NCBI GenBank assembly: GCA_030512335.1
Contig: JAULSU010000002.1
Span: 1,674,001-1,738,000, forward strand
Direction: 5' to 3'
Source: Immersiella caudata
Taxonomy: Eukaryota > Ascomycota > Sordariomycetes > Sordariales > Lasiosphaeriaceae
Length of the DNA stretch: 64,000 nt
The position numbers and the translations under genes were made by a program. The notes under the pieces are model-generated. The model saw only the letters and a program-made list of their open reading frames with translations. It had not been told where the DNA came from and searched no databases. Of this stretch, positions 21,227 through 31,827 are shown in pieces (the stretch's first letter is position 1; every line of letters begins with the position of its first letter).

Positions 21227-23461
21227 ATGGCAAATCGGCAGCTACGGAAGTTGCGCCAGCAGCAAGATTCTCTGGCGTCCAAGAAAGAAGTCGAGGTGAA
21301 ACACGATACCTCGGAAGATGAGCCAGAGCCAGTGGTGAATCAGCGCAAAAATGTCTTCTCCGCCTTCGCCGCCCTCGGTGACGATGGAGATAACGACGAC
21401 GACGAGGAGGAGCAGAAAAGCGATCAGGATGAGGCTACACTTGGAACTTCCCAGAAAAATGGCATGGACGGCCAGGTAGATGAAGCAACGCCATCCAAAA
21501 AGAGCAAAAAGTCAAAGAAAAAAAAGAAGAAGGGAAAGCAGCAGCAGCAGCCGCAGCCGCTTGACGATATCGATCAAGCCCTCAAGGAACTCAGCTTGGA
21601 TAAGCCCAAGAAATCCGGTTCAGAGGTACCTTATTCTACGGCCACGCCTAAGGAGTATGATCCCCGAGACCTCTTCAAGATCAATTTCCACCATCTCAAA
21701 GCTATAAACGAGATGCGGAGGCTCTTTGGGAAGACCATCGAGGCCGCTGAGGCCGAAACTTCGACAGATTCATCCAGACCTCTTGTCAGAAATCAAGAGG
21801 TGAACCTCGAGACGTACCTCAGCGGAGCCATGGTAGGTCCCCCAGGCAGGGCGCCTAAATCAGGCATGTTCGACACCATCCTCCGGGCGAACCCTTTCAT
21901 TGAAGGCAAGAAGACGTGGCCAAAAGGGTCCGCCCTCGGCCTCAAGATGACGGCCGTGCCCCAGAGAGAAGATTCACCCATTGAATATACCTTCTCCCAC
22001 GACAGTCAGTACGACAAGCTGGAGTCCAGCTTCTTTTCGTTAGTCCAGATGGGCGACCCAATGCAGCTCGTCCACTTTCTGCAGCGGAACCCCTACCACA
22101 TATCTTCCCTCATCCAGGTCAGCAAATACGCCAAGCAGCAGGATCAGAATCCCGTCCTCGCTGCCGACCTTATCGAGAGGGCCCTTTTCTCCTTTGGGAG
22201 GGTCAGCCTCAAGGCTTTCCGCAATAGACTGGAGGAAGGCCAGGTCTACATGAACCACTTCAGGCCCGAGAATCGCCAGTTCTTCCTGGCCGGATGGTAC
22301 CTTATCCAGCACTTGATCTCCAAAGGCACGGTTCGCACGGCACTCGAGTGGTCCAAACTCTTCATAAGCATCAACCATGAAGACCCCTACGACATGATCA
22401 ATTGGATCCACATCCTCGCCATCCGTGCTCATGAAGCTCGGTGGTTCATCGATTTTTGCAAGAGCGAGCTCGTCACCGATGGGTACTACTTCCAAACACG
22501 CCGCTACTTCAAACAGACGCTTGCGTTGGCCTACCTCCAGCTTGGTGACATCATCTCTGCCAAAGACGCCCTCATCAAAGGCATCGAGAGTGTTCCTTGG
22601 CTCTACTGTAGCCTGTTCAGTGCCCTCAACCTCGACACACCCAAATCGATTTGGGGCGTTCAGCCCCGCGACGACGACGAAGCACTCCACACCAAGCTAT
22701 ATGTACACATGACCAAAGACCTCTGGAGCGCGCCTCAGACGATCTCCCTCCTCACGGAAGCTGCCAAGGCTGCACAAAAAGTTGACCTCAAAACCCTCCC
22801 CCAGGCACCCCTCGTCTCTCTCGGCACGGCCCGCTTTATTTACCTGGACAACAATCCCGAGCTCATGTCCGCGGTACCGCGACAGATGCTTCACCAGTCT
22901 CCGAACTTCGAGTTCGACCCACTCCCACCTGCGAAGCCCCTGAATGTATTCTCCAATCCAACCCAGGAACTACAATGGGATCCGCCAGACCTGGCGGGCG
23001 ATCGACTCCCGGGTTTTTTGAACGACCCGCGGATCCGGGCTGCGCTTCGGGCGCGCGCTCAAGAGGAAGGTCTTCGAGCTGGTAGGGTTGGCGCATCGAA
23101 CGACGATGACGACGAAGGCGGCTTGAATGGAAATGCGCAACGAGACTTGGAGGATATACTTGTTGGAGACGCGACTTCCACTGGAGATGGTGCTCCATTG
23201 GCGGGAAATCGAGGTATATTGGCTCAGGTGCTAGACCTAATGATGGGTGTTGGTGGTGGCTGGGGCGGTGGAAGCGATATGCCCGACCGTTGGGAAGATG
23301 AAGAAGAGTGGGACGAGGATGACTTTGAGGGTGAGGATGATTTCGGGGACGATGATGATTCGATGCCAGATCTGGAGCCGGTCCCGCCTGTAAACCCAAG
23401 ACACGCGAGAGTCGAGGATGCAGAGGACCAAGATGACGAGGTGCAGGGTGCGGGGAGGTGA
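21227..23461 (+). CDS. RQC1: RQC1 / TCF25-family ribosome quality control subunit
   Basis: Rqc1 works with Ltn1, Rqc2 and Cdc48 on stalled 60S nascent chains. This single exon encodes 744 residues. The ATG at 21227 in context GACAAAATGG is preferred, because the frame upstream opens only with GTG. N-terminal sequence MANRQLRKLRQQQDSL and an acidic stretch (about 45-70) are followed by a lysine cluster near residue 90 (KKSKKSKKKKKKGK). The Tcf25 domain runs from about 140 to 590, with DPRDLFKINFHHLKAINEMR, NPYHISSLIQVSKYAKQQ and EDPYDMINWIHILAIRAHEA. The C-terminal 100 residues are very acidic (EDEEEWDEDDFEGEDDFGDD). Length and order match the family. Confidence 0.92.
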   Translation: MANRQLRKLRQQQDSLASKKEVEVKHDTSEDEPEPVVNQRKNVFSAFAALGDDGDNDDDEEEQKSDQDEATLGTSQKNGMDGQVDEATPSKKSKKSKKKKKKGKQQQQPQPLDDIDQALKELSLDKPKKSGSEVPYSTATPKEYDPRDLFKINFHHLKAINEMRRLFGKTIEAAEAETSTDSSRPLVRNQEVNLETYLSGAMVGPPGRAPKSGMFDTILRANPFIEGKKTWPKGSALGLKMTAVPQREDSPIEYTFSHDSQYDKLESSFFSLVQMGDPMQLVHFLQRNPYHISSLIQVSKYAKQQDQNPVLAADLIERALFSFGRVSLKAFRNRLEEGQVYMNHFRPENRQFFLAGWYLIQHLISKGTVRTALEWSKLFISINHEDPYDMINWIHILAIRAHEARWFIDFCKSELVTDGYYFQTRRYFKQTLALAYLQLGDIISAKDALIKGIESVPWLYCSLFSALNLDTPKSIWGVQPRDDDEALHTKLYVHMTKDLWSAPQTISLLTEAAKAAQKVDLKTLPQAPLVSLGTARFIYLDNNPELMSAVPRQMLHQSPNFEFDPLPPAKPLNVFSNPTQELQWDPPDLAGDRLPGFLNDPRIRAALRARAQEEGLRAGRVGASNDDDDEGGLNGNAQRDLEDILVGDATSTGDGAPLAGNRGILAQVLDLMMGVGGGWGGGSDMPDRWEDEEEWDEDDFEGEDDFGDDDDSMPDLEPVPPVNPRHARVEDAEDQDDEVQGAGR

Positions 23462-24347
23462 GATGTTTTGGTAGATAGGGGGCGTTTACTGGGGGTAGGA
23501 TGTGTTTGACGTGTGAGGGCGAGATTTGAAGGAACTTGTACATTTGCATTCAGCGATTGTGTTTCTATGAGCAGTCATCATGTCGGCGGGGGGAATGAGT
23601 TCTCCAACAGGCTGTAAAGAATATCCGCCGTGCCGGAATTTTCCGATTCTTCGACATTCGCGAAGGACCGCAGCTACCGAGAACACTTGAATTGTGTTGA
23701 TCAAAAGGGGCAATGTGAGCAAGTTTCAAGTGAAGCCTCAAGATTATACCAATAGCCCGCACTGTGCATCTCTAACGCAGGCAATAAACAGTGGCAATAG
23801 TTGACCATGCCGCCCCATCCGCCGCGCACGCAATCTGGGTGTCTCGCTGGTAATCACCAGCTGAGATGAGTTTGATTACCTATACCCTCAAGGGCTTGAT
23901 TTCCAAGGCCCTTTTGGGTCTGCGCACCCTGAAGGGCATCTCAGATGTTCCGCCAGAGAGAGCACATTATTAGTCAGCTTTCTAGTGATTTCGTCCCCCT
24001 TTTGCACGCGCGCAATCTGGCAATTTTTGCCATTCTCTGAGAGCCCTGCCCCTGTTCCGATCCCGCCCAGCAACGGACCTGCGGTGAGGGTGGATTTTCG
24101 GGGTTGGGATAAAAGGGGGCTGTTACGTCGCCTGGAGCTGCGATTGCGATTGCCCCTCCTCTCCACCTTCATGCCCCGCACCACCTCACTACTAGAATCA
24201 ACGTTTGAGCTCGCGACAACCCGTTGAGGAGCTTACTGGTTGCAAACTTCTATCTTACCTACTTTTCGACCGTCGCAACACCTCTCCGGTGATACCCACC
24301 GAACAAAACATCTCCAACACATCTTTTCCCCCCTCACACCGCACAAA
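23462..24347. other. intergenic region RQC1 / ATX1
   Basis: This 886-bp region combines the 3' end of RQC1 with the promoter of ATX1. The last 100 bases before the ATX1 ATG are C/T/A-rich and end in CACAAAATGG. No ORF of interest was seen. Confidence 0.4.
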
Positions 24348-24677
24348 ATGGCCGACGCCGCTCCCACCGAGCACACCTACAAGTTCAACGTCACTATGAC
24401 CTGCGGCGGCTGCTCAGGCGCCGTCGACCGTGTCCTCAAGCGTCTCGATGGTTCGTCTCTTCCCTCCCCATCAAACCCACCCAACCACTAACCTGCCCCT
24501 CCTTCAACAGGCGTCAAGTCCTACGACGTCTCCCTCGATTCCCAGACGGCCACCGTCATCGCCAACGAGGGCCTTCCCTACGACAAGGTCCTCCGCACGA
24601 TCGCCAAGACGGGCAAGAAGGTCAACTCGGGCGAGGCCGACGGTGTGGCGCAGAGCGTGGAGGTGAAGGAGGAATAG
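24348..24677 (+). CDS. ATX1: ATX1-type copper metallochaperone
   Basis: Atx1 carries Cu(I) in the cytosol to the Golgi copper ATPase Ccc2. There are two exons, 24348..24450 and 24511..24677, encoding 89 residues. The 60-bp intron has donor GTTCGT, branch CACTAACC and acceptor CAACAG; it splits a Gly codon between LKRLDG and VKSYDV. The HMA fold carries the copper site MTCGGCSGAV near residues 17-26. The lysines late in the domain (AKTGKKV) are typical of Atx1, where they contact the ATPase. A short acidic C-terminus (VEVKEE) follows. Length is slightly above yeast Atx1 (73 residues). Confidence 0.93.
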
Positions 24678-26051
24678 ATGTCCGCGACGGGGGGGTGGGT
24701 GATGCTTTGAGGGCGTTTTTATGCCTGTAAGGCTTGCGCTGGTTTCGGCTGAGCATGTGATTTCGGGATCTCGTTCAAGAGGGGAGTAGATGGCCTGGTT
24801 CGAAAGGGCTGGGCTTGAGAGTCGGTGTTGAGAGGGTAGAGAAACTACCACTACCTACAGATATCGATGCATTGGTCTGCTTTGTGTCTGCCAATCATTT
24901 GGTGTTGCCGTGTGTATTAGTGTCTGTTCTATGCCCCCGCCCACAGCTGTTGGAAACGCGAATAACTTGCCTTTCTGTTCCTAAGGTTGTAGACCTTCCA
25001 CTTTCGCATCGCGGGGCTACTTTGCTCTGAATTAGGGTGGCTCGTGGGGGTCTCCTGCTGCAGGTCCACACAGGCACAGCCTTGGCATATAATTCCATGA
25101 CGGTGCTGAACTGAAGTCCTCTGGGCGGGGGATAAACAGCCAATCCCGAAGAAGTCGGTATAATCGAAAGTTGGATCACCCTTCCCAGGGTGAGGCACGG
25201 CCAGGCAGTGGCTGATACCTGCCCAATGTTTCCAGCGGATCTCCAATGGAAATGATCCAACACCTGCCCCCTACGAAACCGAACTTACCTAACAACTGGT
25301 AACATTTCAAGAATTGGAACACCTAATAGGAGCACGGGGTGGACCTGTGCTAGCTCCCCACCGGATACCTACCTAGGTACGTCGTGCGTTCCTCCTCGTC
25401 GAGAAGTGTCGAAGGTGAAGGCACCTTACTGTGTAGTTTAACATTAGAGTACGCTTGGGATAATTACGCTCCGGAAACTCTACGGGTAACCTTGATTGCG
25501 CCGCCCCAAAATTTGCGGAAGCGAGCAACTGGATATTGCTTGGCGGGCTCACGATGCCAAGACTCTAACAAAGATCTTGAGAACCCCTGCTGGTGATGAT
25601 CACCATCAAGAAGAAGGTTTCGGTAGCTGGGAAATGGGGCTAAAGGCAACAGTAGAGATTGCAATATTTATATTTGACCAGCGAGCCAAAACCAGCCACT
25701 TTAAGGGATTCGGGAATGTATAAACGGTCATCGTGCCAACCTCGAAATCCGGTGCCTCGGCATCTCGGGTCATCCCCGCACCACAACCCCGGACCTGGGG
25801 TAAACGACGTGGGGAAACCTGGTCGCCGCCGCTTAGATCAGGGATGCAGAAGCGCATGAACGTCGCCTCGGCAGCGCAGCATCGTCTCTTCTAAAACACC
25901 TTATTGTTCTCGGCGGTTGCCTTTGCAGTTCGTTCCGGTAATTGTTTCTCGATTTGTGCTGTTTTCTGACCTCCAACTTTCTTAATACCCGTCTAAGTGA
26001 GACACACCTTCACCACATCTTTAGCGGCACCTCTACTTTCCAAACGTCAAG
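24678..26051. other. intergenic region ATX1 / thiolase
   Basis: This 1.4-kb region contains the ATX1 3' end and the thiolase promoter. A palindromic CCTAGG-type motif (ACCTAGGTA) occurs near 25371-25380. The final 100 bases are a pyrimidine-rich leader ending in TCAAGATGG. No coding exon is supported. Confidence 0.4.
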
Positions 26052-27481
26052 ATGGCGCCCAAGCAGAAACAGCCATGCTACGTCCTCGGCGTGGGCATGA
26101 CCAAGTTTATCAAGCCGAGGGGCAAGGTCGACTACACTGAGCTCGGGTTTGAGGCTGGTGTCAAGGCCATGTTGGATGCTCAGATCTCGTATGACGATGT
26201 CGACCAGGGCATCGCATGTTACTGCTATGGCGATTCCACATGCGGCCAACGCGTCTTTTACCAATTTGGTATGACCAAGATCCCTATTTACAACGTCAAC
26301 AACAACTGCTCTACCGGCTCTACGGGGTTGGCCATGGCCCGGAACCTCATCTCTGCTGGCGGCGCTGACTGCATCTTGGTGGTTGGCTTTGAGAAGATGA
26401 TGCCTGGGAGTCTGCAGAGCCACTTCAATGACAGAGAGAGCCCCCTCGGGACGACCTACAAGATGATGGCCGAGACGAGAGGGGTCACGAACAGCCCTGG
26501 CGCCGCTCAGATGTTTGGTAATGCTGGTCGTGAGTACATGGAGAAGTGAGCCACCACTGCCTTTGTATCGCCATCCTAGGGACTGACGGCAGTCTCAGGT
26601 ATGGCGCTAAGCCCGAGGATTTCGGCGAGATTGCCCGCATCAACCACGCACACTCAGTCAACAACCCTTACTCGCAGTTCCAAGACGTTTACACGCTCGA
26701 GCAGGTCATGGCCTCCCCCAAGATCCACGAGCCTCTCACAAAGCTCCAGTGCTGCCCCACTTCAGATGGCGGCGCTGCGGCTGTTCTTGTTTCTCAGGAG
26801 TTCCTGGATGCCAGGCCACACTTGGAGGAGCAAGCCATTCTGATTGCCGGACAGTGCCTCGCCACCGACGGCCCCAGCCTCTTCTCCAAAAGCTCCATCG
26901 ATCTGATGGGCCGGGAGATGACCAAATACGCCGCGGCAACAGCCATGGCCGAGGCAGGCGTTAAGCCCAACGACGTCGCCGTCTGCGAGCTCCACGACTG
27001 CTTCAGCGCCAACGAGATGATCCTCATTGACGCCCTGGGCCTGTCGGAGCCCGGAAAGGCGCACGAGCTAGTGCGCAGCGGCGGTATCACTTACGGCGGT
27101 AAGGTCGTGATCAACCCTAGCGGCGGCCTCATATCCAAGGGGCATCCGCTCGGCGCGACGGGCATTGCGCAGTGCGCCGAGCTCGTGTGGCACCTGCGAG
27201 GGTGGGCAAACAACCGGGCGGTTCCGCACACCAAGTGTGCGCTGCAACACAACTTGGGCCTGGGCGGCGCGGCAGTCGTGACCGTGTATGCGCGCGCCGA
27301 TGGCAAGGAGGCAAGGGTGGTGGATTCGGCGACCGTGGGTAAGATCAACAAGCTTGGGTATAATCCGGCTGTGGAGGCCAAGGGATTCTCAGAGCAGCAG
27401 GCCACCGCCGTAAGGAGTAAAACGCAGTCCAGCGATTGGGCATTGCAGCAGACGCTGAAGAAGGTCGAGGCTCGCTTCTAG
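26052..27481 (+). CDS. SCP2/SCPx-type thiolase, probably peroxisomal
   Basis: SCPx-type thiolases cleave 3-ketoacyl-CoA, typically branched or sterol side chains, in peroxisomes. Two exons (26052..26545 and 26599..27481) give 458 residues. The 53-bp intron (GTGAGC, branch CTGAC, CTCAG) splits the Lys codon in EYMEKYGAKPEDF. Catalytic features are the nucleophilic Cys in NNNCSTGSTGLAMA, the HDCFSANEM block and the GHPLGATG loop near the C-terminus. The SCP2 lipid-transfer domain of the animal SCPx fusion is absent. The C-terminal tripeptide ARF is a weak PTS1 candidate (small, basic, hydrophobic); I infer peroxisomal location mainly from the family. Nothing nearby suggests a pathway cluster. 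Confidence 0.9.
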
Positions 27482-29231
27482 AAGAGTCCTATAATCTCGT
27501 AGTGGGCCCTACCAAGCAACGGGCAGAGAGTTGTATCCATACTTCATACTTACCTGCCTTGCCTACCTTTGGATCCCGTAGATACATGAGGCTAGCGGTA
27601 AATCGGTAATGGAACCTGAGCCCTCGATTAGCGAATGCCGATCACGCGGGCCATCTTCCGTCTGCCGTCATAGGTAGTAAATTCCATCAATATTACCATG
27701 TATTGTCGTTCCGGATTGGCCGTCCCCGATGTTCTTTTTGGCATGAGCGTTGAAACGGAGACGTGGAAGGTTTCCCAATTCGAAGGAGCAGAAGATGGTT
27801 TCCAGGGCTTCCAGGGAGATGGGATCCGGCTTGGCAGGCGCGCTCAGTGGTCCAAATCTCCTATCCCAGGCCCGTGCGCCTGTCTGAGGTTGTTCTGTCG
27901 GGCTTCGACGACGGCGATCACACGTCTCCCTCACCCCTTCGTTAACGTCACCTGGCGCAACAATCATGCGAACAGCTGGCCACGCGACCACCACCAGCAG
28001 AGGATCAGAACGACTTGAATCTGGGGGTGCAGCTGGGCGCGCGTCTAAAGTGTCTCGACAAGCTGCGCGGCTCCTTCCTCGTCATTTCATTTCAGCAGCT
28101 ATCTCAGCTCAGCGCACCTCTCTGCCAATCGATCGATTCCGCTGTCCGCCATCGTCATCTCTTCCGCATGTCTCATCTCAGGCGCCGGAAAGACAGGTCA
28201 TTGTCTTCTGATTAGCTTGCGAGATGGCGTCGTTTCAGACAGCGGGACGTCTCTCCAATGAGAAACTGCTCCAGCGATTCGACCCAAGCGGGCATGCTCT
28301 TTCCTCTCCTAATCCCCGGGTAGTGTCTAATGCATGAAGACATCCCGCATTTACACGGGCTCGCCGGCACTTCTGCCCTTGTTTGGACTCGCCGAGTCGA
28401 GTACCGCTGGATCTTCGCCCCCCCCCTCTTCCAATTTGTCGTGGATCTGGTTGTCGATTCTGGTTCGCCTGACAAGGAAATGCCATGATTTCCTCACGGC
28501 TCTTACCTCTCTTGCTCGATGGCGTGTTTTAGCCTATTTCTATTCTCGTTGCCGCTCATGTTTTGGTTCAAGACAGAAGCCGAGTCTCTGGTTTTCCTGG
28601 CGAGGCGGAAACAAAACCATCACAGAGGATTGGCTTGGTTTTGTCAACTTTCATGCTTCATCTATTCATTCTCTCCATATACCCTTCTCAGCACCTTCAT
28701 TCCCGGTTTCTCGGTGTGGGCTGTTCCTTGACAGAGTGTGTTTTATATGGCCAGTTGAGGCTACACTAGACCCTCTCAGTGACGCCGTCTATTCCCCCCA
28801 CGCCCCGCATCCGTACCTGCAGCAGTCCCCTAGGCCATCGCTTGGTCGCATAGTGAGGTCGGACCTGATCTGTCTAGGCGCGAATCAGTTTATTACCCAC
28901 AGGTCGGCTCCCGGTCCGCCCCCGGAACCAGTTGCATTTTGCTCTGGTATGAACGCCTCCGTTGGTTTCGGACCACCCCGATCACCATCCCTGCCTACTC
29001 TCCTCGCCTTTAGCCGTCAGCTGTTGCCAAAACCGCCAAAAAGCCATACCCACCCACATTCGCCTTGTCACGCAGCCCTTCAGCCACTCTCTTAAAGCCC
29101 CGGACCCCGCCGGCTAACCCCCCCTGCGGCCCTGTCCTTGTCTCCTGCTCTCATTCTCTCGGTATCGACCCGGTATCATGACACTTGCCGGGCACCAATA
29201 ATCACCAGTGTGCTCTCTCCCCTAGGCCAAC
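27482..29231. other. 1.75-kb intergenic region, thiolase / rhodopsin-like gene
   Basis: This is an upstream region rich in C and T from about 28100 onward, fitting a long promoter and leader for the gene at 29232. A 253-residue ORF at 28334-29095 lacks any recognisable domain and has a composition expected of pyrimidine-rich noncoding sequence, so it is not called. Confidence 0.4.
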
Positions 29232-30745
29232 ATGGCTGAACAACAAGCCGATCTCTCTGGAGGGCCGGTCCTTCTCTCCTTGTCGTTGGCTACGTCGAGC
29301 TTCGCCCTCGCTACAACCTTTGTCCGCTTCTGCATTCGGGCAGGAATTAACAAACACTATGGCGCCGATGATTACACAAGTGGGGTGGCCACGGTAAGTT
29401 GGAGTCTCGGACTGGGGATAGGGGAGACAGAGGTCTAACCTGCGGAACAGCTGGTGGCATTAATAGGAACAATATTTGGCATTGTGGAGAGCACGACATC
29501 GGATCCATCCCGCGCCTTGGAGTTCGATGTGTTAGGACAACCGTGGTATCTCATGAGCGCTACGCTGTCCAAGATCTCCATCTGTCTTCTCTTCATCAGC
29601 CTACTCGGACGGGACCGGCAGTGGAAGATATTGCTGGGCTTTCTGATCTTCTTGATGGCGGGTGTCAACTTCAGCTTCTCGCTGGCTATGAACCTTCAGT
29701 GCCGACCGCTGGAGAAGCTGTGGAGGCCGAATGTTGCTGGAGACTGTTGGGATCCTAGTGTGCAGCTTAATTTTGGGTATTTTCAAGGCGGTAGGTGCCC
29801 GTTCAGCAGCGTGTCTTTTGATGAGTTATGGTGTTAACTTTGGGCCAGCTTTTTCTATCTTTTCGTGGGCTTTTCTCGCCGCATTCCCGGTATTGATTGT
29901 TCGGGACTTGCGATTTAATGGTAATATCTCATGGCCGTTTTACGTCACCTCGGCTCTCAGCTTTGCGTGAGTTTCTCTATTCTGCCCCCTCCCAGTCGTA
30001 ACAGCAAGCTAATGGCCCCGCTAGATGCGGTATCTTCACCATTGTCAAGACCGCCGACGCATCTCAAATCAACCGGGTCCCGTTTTACACTTCTCACACC
30101 TTCTACGCCAGTCTCATGGCCAACCTCGAGCAAAACATCGGCCTCATCGCCGCCAACATTCTCACTTTCGGCCCCCTCTTCTCCGCCTCAGCTCGCAGCC
30201 AACTCTCCTCTGGCAGCCGCAAAGCCCCCAGCCGCGCCGGAAGCACTCGCCCCATCACCCGTGCTTCTTCCCGCGCCAGCTCCCGCCGTGCCGCCTCGCG
30301 CGCTTCGGACCACTCCGACACCGATATCGATCTCAAGCCCACATCTCTCATCATCGAGGGCCCTCGCCGTGACAGCTTCGAGCGCAGCCGCAGCCGTGCC
30401 AGCAGCAAACGTTCGAATAGAAACTTCATCGACGACGTCGATGAGGATGAGTACGATCTGGGCAACCGTGGGTATCACAGACGTGAGGAGAGCATCGATG
30501 AAGTTGATGTAGAGGCATGGCCACGGGGGATCATCAAGACGGTTAGTGTCGAGGTGATTGAGGAGGTGAATCCGGATCATGTTCCTGGGGGACATGGCCA
30601 CCATCGGGGAATGAGTAATGATAATGGGATGATGATTGGGAGGGCTGGGTCGAGAGCTGGAGAGCATTCGAATCGAGTGAGTGGGGCGAGTGCGATTGAG
30701 CAAGACTGGGAAACGATGTTGAGGAATGGTCCGCCGGGGAAATGA
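29232..30745 (+). CDS. fungal rhodopsin-like integral membrane protein (PTH11-related fold)
   Basis: This is a seven-helix plasma-membrane-type protein of the large fungal family that includes PTH11-like receptors; ligands are mostly unknown. Four exons (29232..29393, 29451..29790, 29849..29966, 30025..30745) give 446 residues, with introns of 57-58 bp. Helices can be followed in order: residues about 10-35, then around LVALIGTIFGIVES, WYLMSATLSKISICLLFISL, ILLGFLIFLMAGVNFSFSL, the family hallmark YFQGAFSIFSWAFLAAFPVL, a helix across intron 3 ending in CGIFTIVKTAD, and IGLIAANILTFGPLF. The CRPLEKLWRP motif before helix 5 is typical. No CFEM domain is present. The last 190 residues form a hydrophilic tail rich in Ser and Arg, probably cytosolic and a likely phosphorylation region. 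Confidence 0.85.
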
Positions 30746-31424
30746 GTTGAGGTTAGGTGAGGTGTGGACATGGCTTTTTGCATGGGCATATGCACTTCAT
30801 TTTTTCCTTTCTTCAACATTGCTTTTCGCTTTACGTTGGGTCAAGGGATGGATGACTAGGAACTTATAGACGGAGGGGCTGTCTTTTTCATTTTTGGCGT
30901 TTAAGAAGGGAGCCTGAGAAATAGGCGAGGGAAAAGTTTTCGGTGGGATTTATTTGGGGGTTTGGTTTGGTATACAGACGAAAGAACGGGTGGCGCTCTT
31001 TTTGGCTTGGAATTTCGGTCGTTATTTCACTTGACAGAGAGATACCCGTGTACGATTACGAACATTCTGATCCGGGATAGCATTTGGAGGACAATTTTTT
31101 TTTTGGAAGGGGAGGGGGCTGCGGACTAGCTGCTGGTTAGGAAGCCGGTCTTGTTCTTTCGTTTGAGAATAAATCGGGGAGGAGTAGGGGTAGTAGCTAG
31201 TGTCTGTACAGGGGTTGGATAGTTGGGTGGGCGGGAATATATCTTGATTCCCTTGACGAGTTTGGAGAGGTCCCAATTCAAGGTACGCTACAAGGTACGC
31301 TGCAGATGGTGCAGAAGACATGAATATTTGGATCATTGACTGTCCCCACACAATATCCTCACTATCCCGACCAGAGAACGAGGGTCCATATACCAGTAAT
31401 AGGAATCCGCATTCAACAACGAAA
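30746..31424. other. intergenic region between rhodopsin-like gene and tRNA-Ala
   Basis: This is the 3' region of the membrane protein gene, with T-rich and G-rich stretches but no ORF I would support. It ends at the tRNA-Ala gene. Confidence 0.4.
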
Positions 31425-31508
31425 GGGGGTGTAGCTCAGGGGTAGAGCGTTCGCTTCGCATCTTCTCTTGTATGCGAAAGGCCCTGGGTTCGATTCCCAG
31501 CTCCTCCA
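31425..31508 (+). tRNA. tRNA-Ala(CGC) with a 12-nt intron
   Basis: The sequence begins GGGGGTGTAGCTCAG (acceptor and A box) and ends with T arm CTGGGTTCGATTCCCAG followed by CTCCTCCA. The anticodon stem is TTCGC/GCGAA with mature loop TTCGCAT, giving anticodon CGC. Twelve extra bases (TCTTCTCTTGTA) lie directly after position 37, the canonical place for nuclear tRNA introns. Pair 6-67 in the acceptor appears as a T-T mismatch. A T5 run about 30 bases downstream could end transcription. Confidence 0.93.
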
Positions 31509-31827
31509 GTTCAATAATACTTCACGATAGTGATGCTTCATTTTTGCTCGATTTGTATTCCATCCCCTCCCTTATTGTTCCTGGCGTTGCATGCGGGGAG
31601 AACAGTTGGGGGCGACAGGCATCCTGGCCCCAGAGCCGCACTCTTGGCTTCTCCGCGCCGATCCTACCCTGGTTCGCTAGGGGTTCATGTGGCGCAGGCG
31701 GCACTAGGGAGACTCGAACGACCTGCAACGTGGTTTCGACACTCCGTCAACAAAACGATCCACAGTTCGCGACCTCGTGGCAGCGCCTGGGTTTTAATTT
31801 ATACCGATACAACATGCATTGGCGAAA
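31509..31827. other. short region between tRNA-Ala and the acid phosphatase gene
   Basis: This 319-bp region must contain the acid phosphatase promoter unless transcription starts upstream of the tRNA. I looked for a CACGTG site, expected for phosphate-regulated genes, and did not see one here. Confidence 0.4.

Noticed and set aside
22040..22690. 216-residue antisense ORF within RQC1
   Set aside because: Shadow of the conserved RQC1 frame, with no family resemblance of its own.
28334..29095. 253-residue plus-strand ORF upstream of the rhodopsin-like gene
   Set aside because: No domain, a composition reflecting pyrimidine-rich leader sequence, and no splice partners. Likely noncoding.
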